NCBI RefSeq assembly: GCF_002865645.1
Contig: NW_020194512.1
Span: forward strand, 2,273,183 to 2,337,182
Origin: Hyaloscypha bicolor E
Taxonomy: Eukaryota > Ascomycota > Leotiomycetes > Helotiales > Hyaloscyphaceae
Length of the DNA: 64,000 bases
Direction of reading: 5' to 3'
The stretch's first letter is position 1. Each line of letters starts with the position of its first letter. Both the position numbers and the translations under genes were made by a program. Below, piece by piece: positions 1-13,301 of this stretch. The notes under the pieces were generated by a model that was given only the letters and a program-made list of their open reading frames with translations, was not told the origin of the DNA and did no database searches.

Positions 1-201
1 GGAAGCCCGCAGAAGGAGATTATGAGCTTGGTGGGCAAGAAATATCAAGAGTATAAGGCTTCTAAATTGAACGGGGCAATGACTGCGGTTGAGATGGTTG
101 ATATTGTGGCGTATGTGGAGAGCCGACAGATTACGCCTGGGCAGGAGAGAGCTGCTTTTGTTTCGAGGAAGCTTGATTTCCTGGATTTGACGAGGGAATA
201 A
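1..201 (+). CDS. 3' end of an unidentified gene, cut by the window edge
   Basis: Frame 1 is open from the first base to a TAA at 199-201 and gives 66 residues of an acidic, helical-looking C-terminus ending DFLDLTRE. No start is present, so this is the last part of a gene lying to the left, or of its last exon. I do not recognise the family. That it is real coding sequence is supported by the adjacent decayed copy at 215-364, which preserves the same protein pattern (EY..SKLNG, VEMVD, AAFV, FLDL.RE) while the DNA has diverged. Confidence 0.45.
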   Translation, partial: GSPQKEIMSLVGKKYQEYKASKLNGAMTAVEMVDIVAYVESRQITPGQERAAFVSRKLDFLDLTRE

Positions 202-214
202 GCTGATGGTTGGC

Positions 215-364
215 ATGACGTATCTGGAGTACAACATCTCAAAACTGAACGGGGGCTTGTCTGTGATGGAGATGGTTGATCTTGTGGAGGAAATAGAGCG
301 GTTCGAGCAAGAGTGAGCCGCATTTGTTCTTGACGAAGCTTACTTCCTTGACTTGGCAAGGGAA
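215..364 (+). pseudogene. Decayed tandem copy of the preceding 3' end
   Basis: Beginning 14 bp after the stop of the preceding gene, frame 2 repeats that gene's last ~50 residues in degraded form: EYNISKLNGG, EMVDLVEEIE, then an in-frame TGA at 314-316, then AAFVLDEAYFLDLARE. Copy 1 has EYKASKLNGA, VEMVDIVAYVE, AAFVSRKLDFLDLTRE. The offset between matching positions is about 176 bp. The in-frame stop and the loss of the terminal TAA show that the copy is not maintained. This is a partial tandem duplication, not a second gene. Confidence 0.6.
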
Positions 365-775
365 AGAATGTGCATAGGAAGGCGTATCAAATTGAATGGC
401 ATTTCAGCCGATTTCGGAGATAAACATGTTCATAGCGATTACTGTCAAGATTCACTGTGCGGGGTAGTCACTGTGTCGAGTGTTCACCAAGAATTGTGAG
501 ATAGACCACTACCGGCTTCCTTTCGTTCGTGTGATGTGCTCAGCAGTTATTGGCATGGATCGCAATGGGAAGCATCTAATAAAGAGTATGATTTGCAATT
601 TAAAACCCCTTCTAATCTCACCTTCATCCCATGTCTTTAGATGAAAACCATCTCTCGTCTCAATATTGATTCAAACGGTCACGATTATGTAACAAACACA
701 TGTGGTATTCGAACGACTTCTATACTGAATACTTATATCAAAATACTCATCAAAGATTGGACAGGGGATTGACGT
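365..775. other. AT-rich stretch, no gene seen
   Basis: No frame shows conserved protein sequence. The part next to 775 may contain unrecognisable further 3' sequence of the allantoicase relic on the minus strand. Confidence 0.4.
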
Positions 776-1296
776 TTTCGTTGGTGACTTAGCTTTGCCG
801 TAAGGTCAAAAACGAGCAATTCTTCTATCAGGATACATGTTCAACCTAACATGCGAAATCACTTTCCGAGTGGGCGTCTCTAGTTTCCAAGCATGTCGTT
901 GAGTTGGTGCACATTTCTGAATCCCGAGGATCACTTTCCACTTTCCTCTTTAACCTTTCCAACTCACCACCTCTTCATCGGAGGATGCAAACATCCTTCT
1001 ACAGAGATGGCGGGTGATTCGTTGCCTTGGAAGAATGCGGTGTCGATTCGATTCCTGAGATAGTCCCGGATGAGACGCCGAGACGAATAATGGCGTAGTC
1101 GAAGGTTGAGCGATTGTGTCGACGGGTTTCCCAGCCATCCATTCATTGCCCTGTGAATATTTGTTTCTCGGAGTAGATGTGCGCTGTTGGGAGGAAGGCA
1201 TTGGTTGCTGGGGCGAACTATTCGTTGGAGACGGAGACGATGGTGCCGCCGAACGGGGCGCGGATCAGGTCTGAGAGAAGTTTAGACAAGGCTTTC
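776..1296 (-). pseudogene. Allantoicase relic (N-terminal half)
   Basis: Minus-strand frames read, in order, SKLLSDLIRAPFGGTIVSVS, an in-frame TAG (1218-1220), FAPATNAFLPTA, an in-frame TGA (1143-1145), MDGWETRRHNRSTFDYAIIR followed by LGVSSG, then a shift to DTAFFQGNESPAISVEGC, another shift to FASSDEEVVSWKG, and finally TQRHAWKLETPTR and HVRLNMYPDRRIARF followed by a stop. These are the successive conserved blocks of the first allantoicase repeat (allantoate amidinohydrolase, purine catabolism). At least two stops and two or three frameshifts rule out a functional gene. The second half of the enzyme is not recognisable. No intact copy is in the window. Confidence 0.72.
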
Positions 1297-1824
1297 GATT
1301 CTCAATTATATTAAGTGTTTTAAAAACAAGATTAAGAGAGAAGTGGTAATGTCCAATTCATCCCTAAACATTGAAGCTTGAATGTCGAATCGATCAGATC
1401 TGCGTGACTTGGAGTCACCACTACATCTTCGAGTCCAGACTGTAGTCGTGGTGGTCTCATGATAATTAGCCGAAATGATCAAAATACTGAAAACCTCTCG
1501 ATGGCTTCCTTGTGATTGTCACGAGGAATGATCCGGGTCTAGGTTATGAGAGGTCAAGGAAAGGCTAGCAAGAGGTTGGCTCCGGAACCGAGCCGCCCCC
1601 TTATCAAGCGAAGCTGCCTGTGCTTACGAGAAGCGAAACGTAACCATCCTTTCTAATGCATCTGACATATGCGCCAAGAGGTGGACGAGCAACTTCAATA
1701 GTCCCCTTTACCGGATAGATGGGTGTCGTTGCTAACGAGCAGTGATGTATCCTGCTGCAGGCTCCAGCTTCTCGATGGTCTCCCTCTTCGCAAACGGATG
1801 GATGATTGATATGTCAGGATCGAC
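1297..1824. other. Spacer between two pseudogenes
   Basis: No conserved frame seen. It probably contains the former divergent upstream regions of the allantoicase relic (minus) and the oxygenase relic (plus). Confidence 0.35.
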
Positions 1825-3061
1825 ATGGCTCCCAACCAACAACTTGTGACTGTCAGCCTGGGCGAGTTGAAAACAGGTGAGTTAAGCAACAATTTTCTAA
1901 ACGAGACCGGTTATTGATATTCAATAGGATCTGTCAGTCTTTCAACCTTTGAAGAGGCATTTGTCCGCCCACTCTGGGAATTTTGATCGTGAAAGAACTT
2001 CCCGCGAACTTTCAACCACTACACATCGAATTGCTATCAGTTGCCTCATATCTGGCTAAACTTTCACCTGAACAACTAGGTAGAGACGAAATCGGCCCCA
2101 CAAGTTCGAATGTGCCTGTAGCGACGCTAACTTGCCCAGACCTCTTGATCAATCCAGTTGCTCACTACAATGTGGGCTGGAGTCACGGAAAGGAAGCCTT
2201 AAATCTGGCCAATATGATACGATGAAAGGCTCCTTCTATGCCACCATCATGCCTTCATACCTGCAATCTGTTCATCATGACACCACCGGCAGCCTATTTT
2301 TTAGTGGTCCAATATCCGGCGGCCAGAATGCTTGCTTCCTGGCTTCCGCGAGACGTTTGGAGAATTATGTACTATGATCATCGACATTACTTTGCTGGTC
2401 GCGAAAGCCTGCGATCAGTTTGCAGTTGAATTCGTCGAAGTACGCCTCTCTCCAACGAATCGTCAGAGAGAGTATGACGATTCGTGCTCGACTCTTGTAC
2501 TATTTTCTCCCATCAGAACCCTCGCTCGGTGTAGACGAAGAAGGAGTTTCTTGGTATGCCTTGCACATCGACGATGGCTGCCTCACAACTGACATCAGCG
2601 TTGTTCTTCGACGACTCTCCTCCTTTGCCACCCCTCAGCAGCACCTTCGAACCTGTGCCTTTTTTTCATCAATCCCCCGATCCTCTGCCAGGTATCTATA
2701 TCCGCTCCCGAACGCCAGAGGTTGTAAAAGTCAATGCCCCATCCGATTGTGTGACATTTCAGACAGGTTCTGCACTGGGAAAAATGACTGGCGGAGCGTT
2801 AAAAGATGTTCCGCGTTTTGTTGCGAGGCCCCAATGCGGGGAGGAGTACAGTGGCGAGAAATACTTTTAGCGGTGTTCACCCAACCCAACCTGGAGGAAG
2901 TCGTGGATTTGAAGACTGGAATGACATTTGGAGAACTATCAGGCTCTCTGACGAGAAGCATGCGTGAGATAGGAATGAAGGGGATGGTATGCACAAAATT
3001 TGCAATTGGAGAAAATGCAGCGAGACGACGCGAAAACCTTGGCCTACAAATGTTTAAATAA
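1825..3061 (+). pseudogene. 2-oxoglutarate/Fe(II) oxygenase relic (isopenicillin N synthase-like)
   Basis: The start MAPNQQLVTVSLGELKT is followed by a plausible 5' intron ending TTCAATAG, then GSVSLSTFEEAFV. After that the reading frame must be changed repeatedly to keep the family pattern: LGILIVKELPANFQPL, then AHYNVGWSHGKEAL, SGQYDTMKGSFYAT, MLPGFRETFGELCTM, LVAKACDQFA, RIVRESMTIRARLLYYFLP, WYALHIDDGCL, FFDDSPPLPP, SPDPLPGIYIRSRTPEVVKV, FQTGSALGKMTGGALKDVPR and LLAVFTQPNLEEVVD. This is the fungal IPNS-like oxygenase family. The HxD iron ligand pair survives (HID), but the distal histidine usually seen in VPHFV reads VPRFV. At least five frameshifts make this a pseudogene. Confidence 0.75.
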
Positions 3062-3820
3062 AAATAAAAATAAATAGATAAAGATTCGCTGCGATTTAAA
3101 CTATCTCGCTCGTTGCACCAGGATTAAAAAAGGGGGCGTTGTGGTGGAGATCGGGAGTTGGAAATGGTCGATATGGAATGCAGGTTAATAGAACAAAATA
3201 AGAATTTTTCGCACCTGGAGTGGGACAAACTATCTCAGAATTCATTTCTTGTAAGCCTATCTCACACGCTGAATTTGGAGCCTAACTAACATCGCCTAAG
3301 GCCTTTTACCAGAGATGACCGTGGTTCATGCCCATAATACTCCATTCAACAAATCTTTGTAACCCAACTCTGGTTATCCAGAATCCAACCTTTTGCATCT
3401 TTTTTTGCATCGTAATGCTTCATGTTCACCTGGTAACAGAAGACTTTTCTTGCAATTTTTTTTTGGCTCGCTAAACCTCGCCACAAGCGATCGTTGTCCC
3501 GTCAAGTTGCAGTTGGGCCCTAATAACAAGGCTGAGACGCAACACGCAACTCGAATCCTTCCGTCAACCATCACTTGTGACCAGACATCAGGCGTGTTGT
3601 ATCACCCAATCGCCAAGGCCATACGAGAGCCAACGGGGCGTAAGGCTGAGTTGTCATCGAAAGCCCATCACCTTCAGCTACCCAGGCATCCAAACCTTGG
3701 AAGCAACCACCCAACTTCATCTCCACAACGAAGCCGCAGCCACATCGAAAGAGGACCTAACTCACTTTATATTCCAAACTTTTCTATTCAGGTCAGAAAT
3801 ACAGGCAGGCGCAACAAAAG
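3062..3820. other. Upstream region of MOG1, no gene seen
   Basis: Frames here are open in places (for example 3393-3905 on plus) but show no family resemblance and run into the MOG1 start region. It probably includes the MOG1 promoter and 5' UTR. Confidence 0.4.
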
Positions 3821-4541
3821 ATGGTATCGTTCACGAGAACACCACTCTTCGGCGGAGCTCTTATCGTCGACCTGCCCAGCACCTTCGCCGACGTCAGGTG
3901 TGTGACCTCAACCCCATCCCCAAGCTCCCCACTAACACTCGAAATTAGCACAATCCGCCAAGTCCCTGATCACCAAGAAGTCTATCTCGACAAAGACGGC
4001 TTCACATCCATCATCTTCGACATCACGGAGCGGGTCGGCCTCCCAGGTACAGGTCCCGCCGTCGATGGCGCCGCTTTGACGACCCATCTGGAGGACATTG
4101 TTGCTAGTGATATCGATACCGTGAAAGTGTGGAACACATCCAACACGCAATTTTCTAAACTCCCGTACGTATTTCTCCCTCTCCGCCCTCTTCTCCCCCC
4201 GCATCTCAATCCCCATGTAAAGATCACGTGTTAACTCATCCCCTCGCAGAGACGACATCCCCGCCTACACGCTAATGGCCACACAAACCCCACCGCCCCA
4301 ACCAGGCTCCAAGAGCCCTGATTTCACGGCCATAGTACTCACTTTAATCAGGCTGGAAGGCGATAGAACGGATATCCTGGTCACGATTAATGTGCCGCAC
4401 ATTAAGGGCGAGTATACGGAGGAGGAGGTCGACATGCAGGTTGGGAAGCAGGGAAAGTTGATTGAGAATGCGGTTGAGTATGCGGCAAGGATCTGGGAGA
4501 CGTTTAAGATTAAGGATTGGGGATTGTTTAATGAGGTTTAG
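3821..4541 (+). CDS. MOG1: Ran-interacting protein MOG1
   Basis: Three exons: 3821-3897, 3949-4164 and 4250-4541. Both introns have GT..AG ends and a branch-point-like CTAAC or TTAAC. Joined, they encode about 194 residues, close to the size of Mog1 proteins. The N-terminus TPLFGGALIVDLPSTFADVS is the typical Mog1 opening. It is followed by QVPDHQEVYLD and later PDFTAIVLTLIRLE and ILVTINVPH. Mog1 binds the GTPase Ran (Gsp1), releases its nucleotide and supports nuclear protein import. The downstream partner GSP1 is not in the window. The protein is acidic and single-domain with no targeting signal. The 3' side is gene-poor. Confidence 0.9.
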
Positions 4542-6826
4542 TTGGAGGGGTGAGGGGAGAGGGGGGGACTAGTGGAGGGAAGGGCAACGGTGCACGGTGA
4601 CATGCTTTTGAATGAGTTTTCTGTGTTGGTTAGGCATTTTCATTGCGTCACTGGATCGCGATACTGAATGATGAGCCCGAGGTCTAGAAATACACACAAT
4701 CTGCCAAATAGAGATCAATGCCAAAATGGGGGGAGATTAACCCCATTTCATAATTCTTGATGTATGCTTGAGACAGCGAGTGTTGTCATCAATGGTGGCA
4801 ATGAGGGTATTATGTCGGAAAAAACTTAGTGAGTACTCCAAAGTCCAAAGTCGTCCTGAGACATTAGGAGTTTTGGGGTCATAAGCTCAAATGATAGTGG
4901 ACTAACTGTTTTTGTTGCATGTCGCGAGCCTTTTCGTCGACGTTAAGACCGGAGATCATTTTCATCCGAAGGTATTAAATGAAAGTGAAAGTCTAGAAGG
5001 AGTATTGACTTGCAGGTTAAACTAGTTATTAGATGCTTAGCATTGCGACTCAATGGACAGTGTTATCGGGTACTAAATGTGGATGAAAAATGGGTCATTA
5101 AAGACGGACCAGCCAGCAGGGTAATCCACCATCAAGCTCTATGCACTTCCAGCTTTGACGATTATTTTAACTATGTGTAATTATACAGTGTGAATTTTGT
5201 TCATAAATGATATGGTTTTGCTGCACGTTGCACTCCACGGCCTGTACGCAACTGAAAGTAGGGCGAAATTGAAGGATCGCCAATTGAGTTGGATCATCTC
5301 TGACGCCTTCGAATGATTACCGGTAAACCCCCACACCACCAATCCTCTCTATCCCCACCAGGAGAATTTACTTTTATGTATTAAATTAAATTGCACTCAG
5401 GTAATTCAAGTAGTATTGAATAAGAAGCAAGGAGGAAGTGGTTCAAAATGGAGTAATTATAGTTTTGATTGATACTGTCGATTGGTTCGTCAACTCGTCT
5501 TCGTCAGTCAGTCGCATTCATCGACTCGATTGCACTCGTACGAACCATAAATACGTGATATTTTGAAGAGTACAGCTAGGTAAGCAGAAATATATTGTTT
5601 ATTATTTAAGTGATATGTGGAGAGGAGGGGAGTCGAGAGGAGCGAGCTTGTTAAGACAAAGAGACCATAAACAAAGAAGAAAGGAAACTTAGAGGCCGAA
5701 GTACTGTTTCTGATTTTCAATGAATATGAAATAGCAAATGAGGGATTGTTGGGTTTTGAGAGTAGGTGTAGGATTGGTTGAAATAGAGTGGGATATGGTG
5801 GAGGCGATCAAGTCGTGGTCGCCTGGATTGTCGTTTCGCTCCAAACTATCGAATCGTTGATTTCGTGAGTCGACGAATCTTCAATTCGTAGAAGCCAACC
5901 CAAGTCCAAAACGCGATATGCAACAAAATAACGTGATTTTCTGCGATGGCTAAGTACCAGAGAGCTGATAAGGAGTCAGGGTAAAGTAAATATGGGCTGT
6001 GATGGACTCTTGGGCAACCGAATCAACGATTCGGTCGATTCGACATCGCCTGCTATTTGGATTCGTGGAAACAGGAAGCATAACGTGTCCCAAAAATGCT
6101 GGGTGCATTTGCTTCTACGGATCCAAAACGGAGGCGAAAGTCGAGTCAAGCCGATGATTCGACGAATCTCTTCGGTTCGACGGAACACTACCTATATCTC
6201 CTCAATTTCGGAAGCTTTATGACATTCCAAAATAGAACTTAAAAAGATACTGGGTCTTTATATAGTACTTGAATAGCAAGTCGACTATTTGCTTTGAAGC
6301 AGTTGGGTTGCTAAATGTTCTATTCGTCAATTTGGCTTCGTCGATCGTTTCCGTTTCATCGACTTGACGTTGCGTATCTTTGAACTTTGAATTCGTATGA
6401 CATTTAGAATTCGATATGCAACAAAAACACGTGATAAATGCTAAAAACAGTGAATAAAGAAGCATTTCGACTCACCAAGTGTTGCGGTATAGAGGTGAGG
6501 TATTCGGGGGCTATTGCAATAGGGGCTAAGCGAGTTGGAAACCCAGGGTAACGGGGCAGATCTCGACCTCGGAAACAAAGAATGGAAGATTGAACGCTAT
6601 TAGGTGATTAAAGATAGACCTCGAATTGTTGGGAAAGTCCTGATCTAAAGATATAAATTCTAGTGGAACCCCTTTCTCCAATATCACGTGTCTCAGCAAC
6701 CCCTGAGCCAAAATCCCGAGCTTCAGCCGTGCCATCCATCACCCCGCAATAACCTCAAGCTCTCCCCACATCACCTCGAACCACTGCCCAACTCCCAGAT
6801 TCAATTCGACACAACACCACGCAATC
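4542..6826. repeat. AT-rich, gene-free stretch with degenerate repeats
   Basis: 2.3 kb without a credible gene. At least three diverged blocks resemble each other: about 5480-5590, 5818-5960 and 6315-6450. The last two share CGATATGCAACAAAA followed by ACGTGAT, and all carry runs of TCGA-rich words (ATTCGACGAATC, GAGTCGACGAATC, CATCGACTTGACG). ACGTGAT also occurs in the first block. A further TCGA-rich stretch lies at 6010-6190. No terminal repeats or transposase frame could be seen, so this may be an old, mutated repeat cluster. Confidence 0.4.
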
Positions 6827-7593
6827 ATGTCATCCGCAGCTTGCATCTTCTGCAAGATCGTCAAAGGTCCCTTCCTCCCCCATCTCAACCTCAATTGGCA
6901 ACACGCTGACCCTAAACCAAACAGGCGACATCCCCTCCCTCAAGCTCTTCGAATCAGACAAAGTCCTCGCGTTCCTGGATATCAACCCGCTTTCTAGAGG
7001 CCATGCTGTATGCTTTTCTCCTACCCAATAACCCAAATCGAGGTATAATATGATGAGAAGGAGAGGTTGGGCGGGTAGTGAGGACAAGCTGACATAATGG
7101 ATGGTAGTTAGTGATTCCTAAACACCACGGAGAGAAATTGACGGATATTCCTGATGATGCGCTGACGGAGATATTGGTACTCCTTCCAGTTCCCAATTCC
7201 AATTCCAATTCCAACTCCAGATAAGATGGCGGTCTTGACGAAGAGGCAATTGAGAAGAAGTAATGAATGCTGACGGATTTTCTTGAAAAAGCCAGTAGTA
7301 AAAAAGCTCGTCAAAGCATCAGGAGCAGAGAACTACAACGTGTTGCAAAACAATGGCCGCATCGCCCATCAGGAGGTTGATCACGTTCATTTCCACATGG
7401 TAAGCGCTCCCCACTTCTTCCCTCTCCTCTTGCCTTTATTTCCGGGAAGGAGGAAAAGTGGTAGCTCGAGGCTGATATTATCTAGATCCCAAAACCGAAT
7501 GCAGAGGAGGGAATGTCGATTGGTTGGCCGCAGCAGAAGACGGATTTCGATAAGCTTAATGCTTTACTTGCTGAGATCAAGGCGAAGATGTGA
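6827..7593 (+). CDS. HNT1: HIT-family nucleoside phosphoramidase (HINT/Hnt1 type)
   Basis: Five exons: 6827-6866, 6925-7007, 7108-7176, 7292-7399, 7486-7593; 135 residues, the usual HINT size. The zinc-type start ACIFCKIVKGDIPS, the substrate-binding FLDINPLSRGHALVIPKHH and the catalytic histidine triad HVHFHMIPKP (H-x-H-x-H) are all present. Members hydrolyse AMP-lysine and adenosine 5'-monophosphoramidate. The start is fixed by the conserved MSSAACIFC opening. Intron 3 contains a short CCAATT-type tandem array around 7190-7215. Introns are short and canonical. The gene stands alone, with relics on the 3' side. Confidence 0.93.
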
Positions 7594-7859
7594 ACGCCTT
7601 CCTTCACTGTTTTATTATAAGGTGATTGAGTGACGGCAGGTGAGGTGAACGGGGAATGGAGAATTAGATCGAAGGCATGGGTATACTGAGATGAGGGATG
7701 AATTCAAAAGCAAATATAAAAACGAATAAATCTAGGTGAGGAAAAGCCCGCGTGGACTTGTTGGTGTTGCTTCAATGTTCCAAAGATCTGGAACATTGAG
7801 ATTGTCCTTCCAACCCAGGGTGAAGGAAGTTGGGAGTTGAGAGTGAATACCGCATCGCC

Positions 7860-9066
7860 GAAGAATTTTTGTTGCACGTTATCTCCACAGAACTCGCAAT
7901 ATACTCATTGATCAGGCATGTGGAAGACCGGTAGTAGCAAAAAGGGACATTCCAGGGAAGCTGCAATCTCCCCACTACGGTCAGGCAAGTAAGGTTGGCT
8001 AAGAAGAACAACGAGGTAGTCGACGACGTTGCTAGTATCATCAAGTATGTCAGTTCAAGCCATGTAATCCTACCAAGGGAATAGATGTGGTGCTAGACAC
8101 AACCACAAAAACATATCAAAAAGCCAACAACTAGCATTTCGATACCAACAACCAACATTTCGAAATCAACTTGGCAGCACCGATTCTCTTCACTTTCAAG
8201 GAACTTGAGCAGAATAAACAGAAGGCTCTGCACAAGTCGCTGAAGACCATAGAGGGGTATATGGAGGAGGCAGGCAAGCAAGATTCAAGGCGACGGCAAC
8301 AGCAAATAGAAAAGGCGAGACGAAGTCTGGAAGACTATTAACGAAGAGTGCATGAGGTTTGTAGAGAAGGTTGATCTCATAAGTGCTAGAAAAGGACAAG
8401 TTGAGCAATCTACAACACACATACGAAGCTGACCGAGTTGGTGTTCCGCCCTTCAAACTTCTTCCATTGGGAACCGAGGCTTTAGATGACAACAGCAAGA
8501 TCTGGAGAAAGTTCAATCGGAACCGAAATCTTCGGCAGGACATTGAGCAAGCTATCAAGAAGTTCAACATCAAAGTTGTCAGTTGACGAGAAAGATCTTA
8601 TTCTCCGGTACGACGGCTTTGAGCCCACGCCTGAAAATTCCGTCACGACGTTGTACATTTAAACACAGCTCGTAGTACCCCTATTCCTGACATGTAACGA
8701 CAGCTCATGGGAGAGCTACACACTTGCCTCATGATGGAACCTGGGACTTTTGGACCGTAGGTAGAACCCGCCGAGGATGTTAGGATAGGTATTTGCTGAT
8801 GAAGTACATATCGAAACGTTGAAAGGAGAAAACACGAAGCTGAAAGAGAAGGAGCAGACTTTGACGATTAGCCTAAATAAGGTAGAAACCCGAATCGGGG
8901 CCATGGAAGAGGAGAGGCGAGCGTAGGTCACGGACAAAGATATGCAACTGGAGACGGCGGCCAAGGAGGCTAGATAGAAGTTTATTCGGGCTGCGGGAAG
9001 TTCTAAAGCGAAGCTGCAATTTTCCAAGAGTTCTGGTACATTGAGAAAGTCCTCAAAGTAAGAGTT
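7860..9066 (+). pseudogene. Broken coiled-coil protein remnant
   Basis: Plus-strand fragments look like a decayed coding region: EEFLLHVISTELAIYSLIRH, VRLAKKNNEVVDDVASIIKY, FEINLAAPILFTFKELEQNK, KSLKTIEGYMEEAGKQDSRR, LSNLQHTYEADRVGV, DNSKIWRKFNRNRNLRQDIE and, further on, LKEKEQTLTISLNKVETRI and DKDMQLETAAKEAR. They are rich in heptad-like K/E/L sequence but separated by stops (for example after QQQIEKARRSLEDY) and frame changes. I do not recognise the family. It could also hold unrecognised introns, but the number of in-frame stops argues for decay. Confidence 0.35.
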
Positions 9067-9270
9067 TCCTAAGCACTGAAGAAGCAAGCTTATCGAGGAA
9101 TGGAGAGAAGTTGGAGGACATATTTCAAACCAAAAGGGTTGCGATGTCTTGTATGCCTCAACCTGACTCTACCTCTCCAGATGCAGCATCTATCCAGCCA
9201 TTTCGAACTCCAAGTCCATCCATCCTATATACACCCTTTTATTTTACAAGATTCCACCTCATTTCCAATC

Positions 9271-9295
9271 CATCCCATCCCATCCCATCCCATCC
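9271..9295. repeat. (CATCC)n microsatellite
   Basis: Five perfect CATCC units, flanked by further imperfect ones, just beyond the 3' end of the CRAL-TRIO gene. Confidence 0.85.
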
Positions 9296-9333
9296 ATCTC
9301 TCGTCAACCATGCTCATTAAATCCACCCACCGT

Positions 9334-11524
<2,191 letters not shown>

Positions 11525-11934
11525 GGATTTTCAATGTCGGATTCGGGGCAGACGAGGACCCCTTCTGCAGGATGACGAGAAGAGCATGAATAATCCTGGT
11601 CACTCTTGCTGGCAGTGTTTGCATCTGACTCTTTGCGAGCAGTCATCAATTAAATCCGGACGAGCCGCAAGCCTTTCTTGCGCCTTCTTCCCCGTGCTAT
11701 CTTCATAAAGTCGTCATCATATCTGGGGGCTTTTTTGTGCTGGCACAACCCGAATGACAGGCACACGATGAAAATGGCGGGGCTTGATAAACTTAAATCC
11801 GGTTGACAGGGGGCTATTCTTCAATGGACCTCGCGTCGCGTGGGAAAAGAGCCGCTGAAGATTCATATCAACAAACCACCTTCGCAAACCAACCAGCACA
11901 TTCTTCGGGCAAGGACCAGAACATTGACTTGCAA

Positions 11935-12733
11935 ATGTCTTCCTCTACCACCCCCCAAGCTGGAAGCAGCACAAAACGATCTGGTTCTGGTAGTCGCAGA
12001 CCCCTCTCGCGCCCAACAACACCCCTGCGACCCTCGTCGAGATCTTCTCTGCGCGAGTCCGGGAAAGCAAGCATTGGTGGCGCAACAGATGCTCCTCTCG
12101 AGGCCTTTGAGCCTGCATTTGCAGAGTTGTCGGATTCGATGGCAGACTTGGAGGCCAATTTTATGCATCTCCAGTTGATGCAAGAGAGTTTGTCTAGGTT
12201 TAGTGAGAACTTTGCCAGTTTTCTGTATGGCTTGAATATGAACGCATTTTGCGTGGATTTTCCCGAGGTCAGTTGAAATGGATATACTAGTATTTCATAG
12301 CATTGATTGGACTATCAGGCTCCTATTCCAGATTCATTTCGTAGAGCTCGAGAGCAAGAGGACCAACTTGGTGAGTCTTGTATTTCCCACTTCATACCCA
12401 CCGCTGACCCCTCCAAGGCCATTCAACAAATTCAGATAGATTTCACGGTGAAATTGATGGGGAAACAACATTCTTGTGATCCAATTCAATCCCCTTCAGT
12501 TGGACTATAGCTTATGATTTTTCAGGACAACTGATACATCCTTCGTCGAAAATCCTCCCACATCTTCGAAGTCAGCACCCAAATTTGCAACTCCTGCTCC
12601 AGCTTCTCGGATAGCGGGCGCTGGACGAGGGGCTGCGGGACCGGTAGGGAGAGGAGGGGCAGCTCGCGGAGGTCTTCGAGGGACTCGTGGTAGTGGTCTT
12701 GCAAGAGCTGCGAAAGGTCGTGGTGCGAAGTAG
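11935..12733 (+). CDS. DAM1: DASH/Dam1 complex subunit DAM1
   Basis: Four exons: 11935-12267, 12319-12370, 12436-12475 and 12526-12733; about 210 residues. Diagnostic blocks are PLEAFEPAFAELSDSMADLE, LQLMQESLSRFSENFASFLY and NMNAFCVDFPEAPIPDSFRR, then a short exon leading into TTFLTTDTSFVENPPTSSK. The basic Gly/Arg/Ala-rich tail ends GRGAK. Dam1 is the microtubule-contacting subunit of the DASH ring that couples kinetochores to spindle microtubules. The 40-nt exon 3 is needed to keep phase. An in-frame ATG at 11803 would add 44 residues, but the Ser/Thr-rich start at 11935 fits the family better. Confidence 0.9.
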
Positions 12734-12803
12734 ATGATACCCCAATATGATTCATGCCTCACGTCCACTGCCACAAAGCGTTGTGTGTTTGGCATCGAGT
12801 ACT

Positions 12804-13301
12804 TCATGTCGCCACTTCCTCCATTAGTCCAGAGTTCTCCATATCCACTTCCACATCCTTGGTGTTTTCCTTCGCAGCCTGCCGAGGTCCGTTATCCGTC
12901 CGCAATCCAACAGCTGCTTCAGCTTCCTTCTGGGTATACGGTTCGTCCTTCAGTGCCTTAACTCTGTGAAACGTCAGTACTGCCAATCGTCCTGGCAGCT
13001 GTACCTCGTTACCTTCTCTTATGCGTGCTCCCCTTGCGGTGCGTGACCAAGCTGTGCTCGCTCTCGAACCATTTTGCGCACTCCACACAATAAAATTGCC
13101 CGAGGCCCGGAAGATCCTCTGCTGCCTTGGTGCTCTTGTGCTGTTCGAGATGCTTAGGCGAACGAAGATCCTCTGATATCTGGTCCAGGTCTCTGAAAGG
13201 GCGTGTATCAGTCTTCATGCCCCTCTGTAGGAAGTAAGCACCGGGGTATACCTCAGCCGCCTCCTGGTCTTCGTTCTCGTGGACTTCTGTGGGATGCCCA
13301 T
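12804..13301 (-). CDS. BUD20: C2H2 zinc-finger ribosome export factor BUD20
   Basis: Three exons on minus: 13252-13301, 13013-13192 and 12804-12963; 129 residues. The basic N-terminus MGIPQKSTRTKTRRRLRDLD leads into QISEDLRSP, followed by a U1-type C2H2 finger (GLGQFYCVECAKWFESEHSL, then HRKGSTHKRR). The protein is the fungal counterpart of ZNF593 and acts as a shuttling factor of pre-60S ribosomal particles. The C-terminal part (VKALKDEPYTQKEAEAAVG) matches family architecture. It faces DAM1 convergently with about 70 bp between the stops. Confidence 0.9.
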
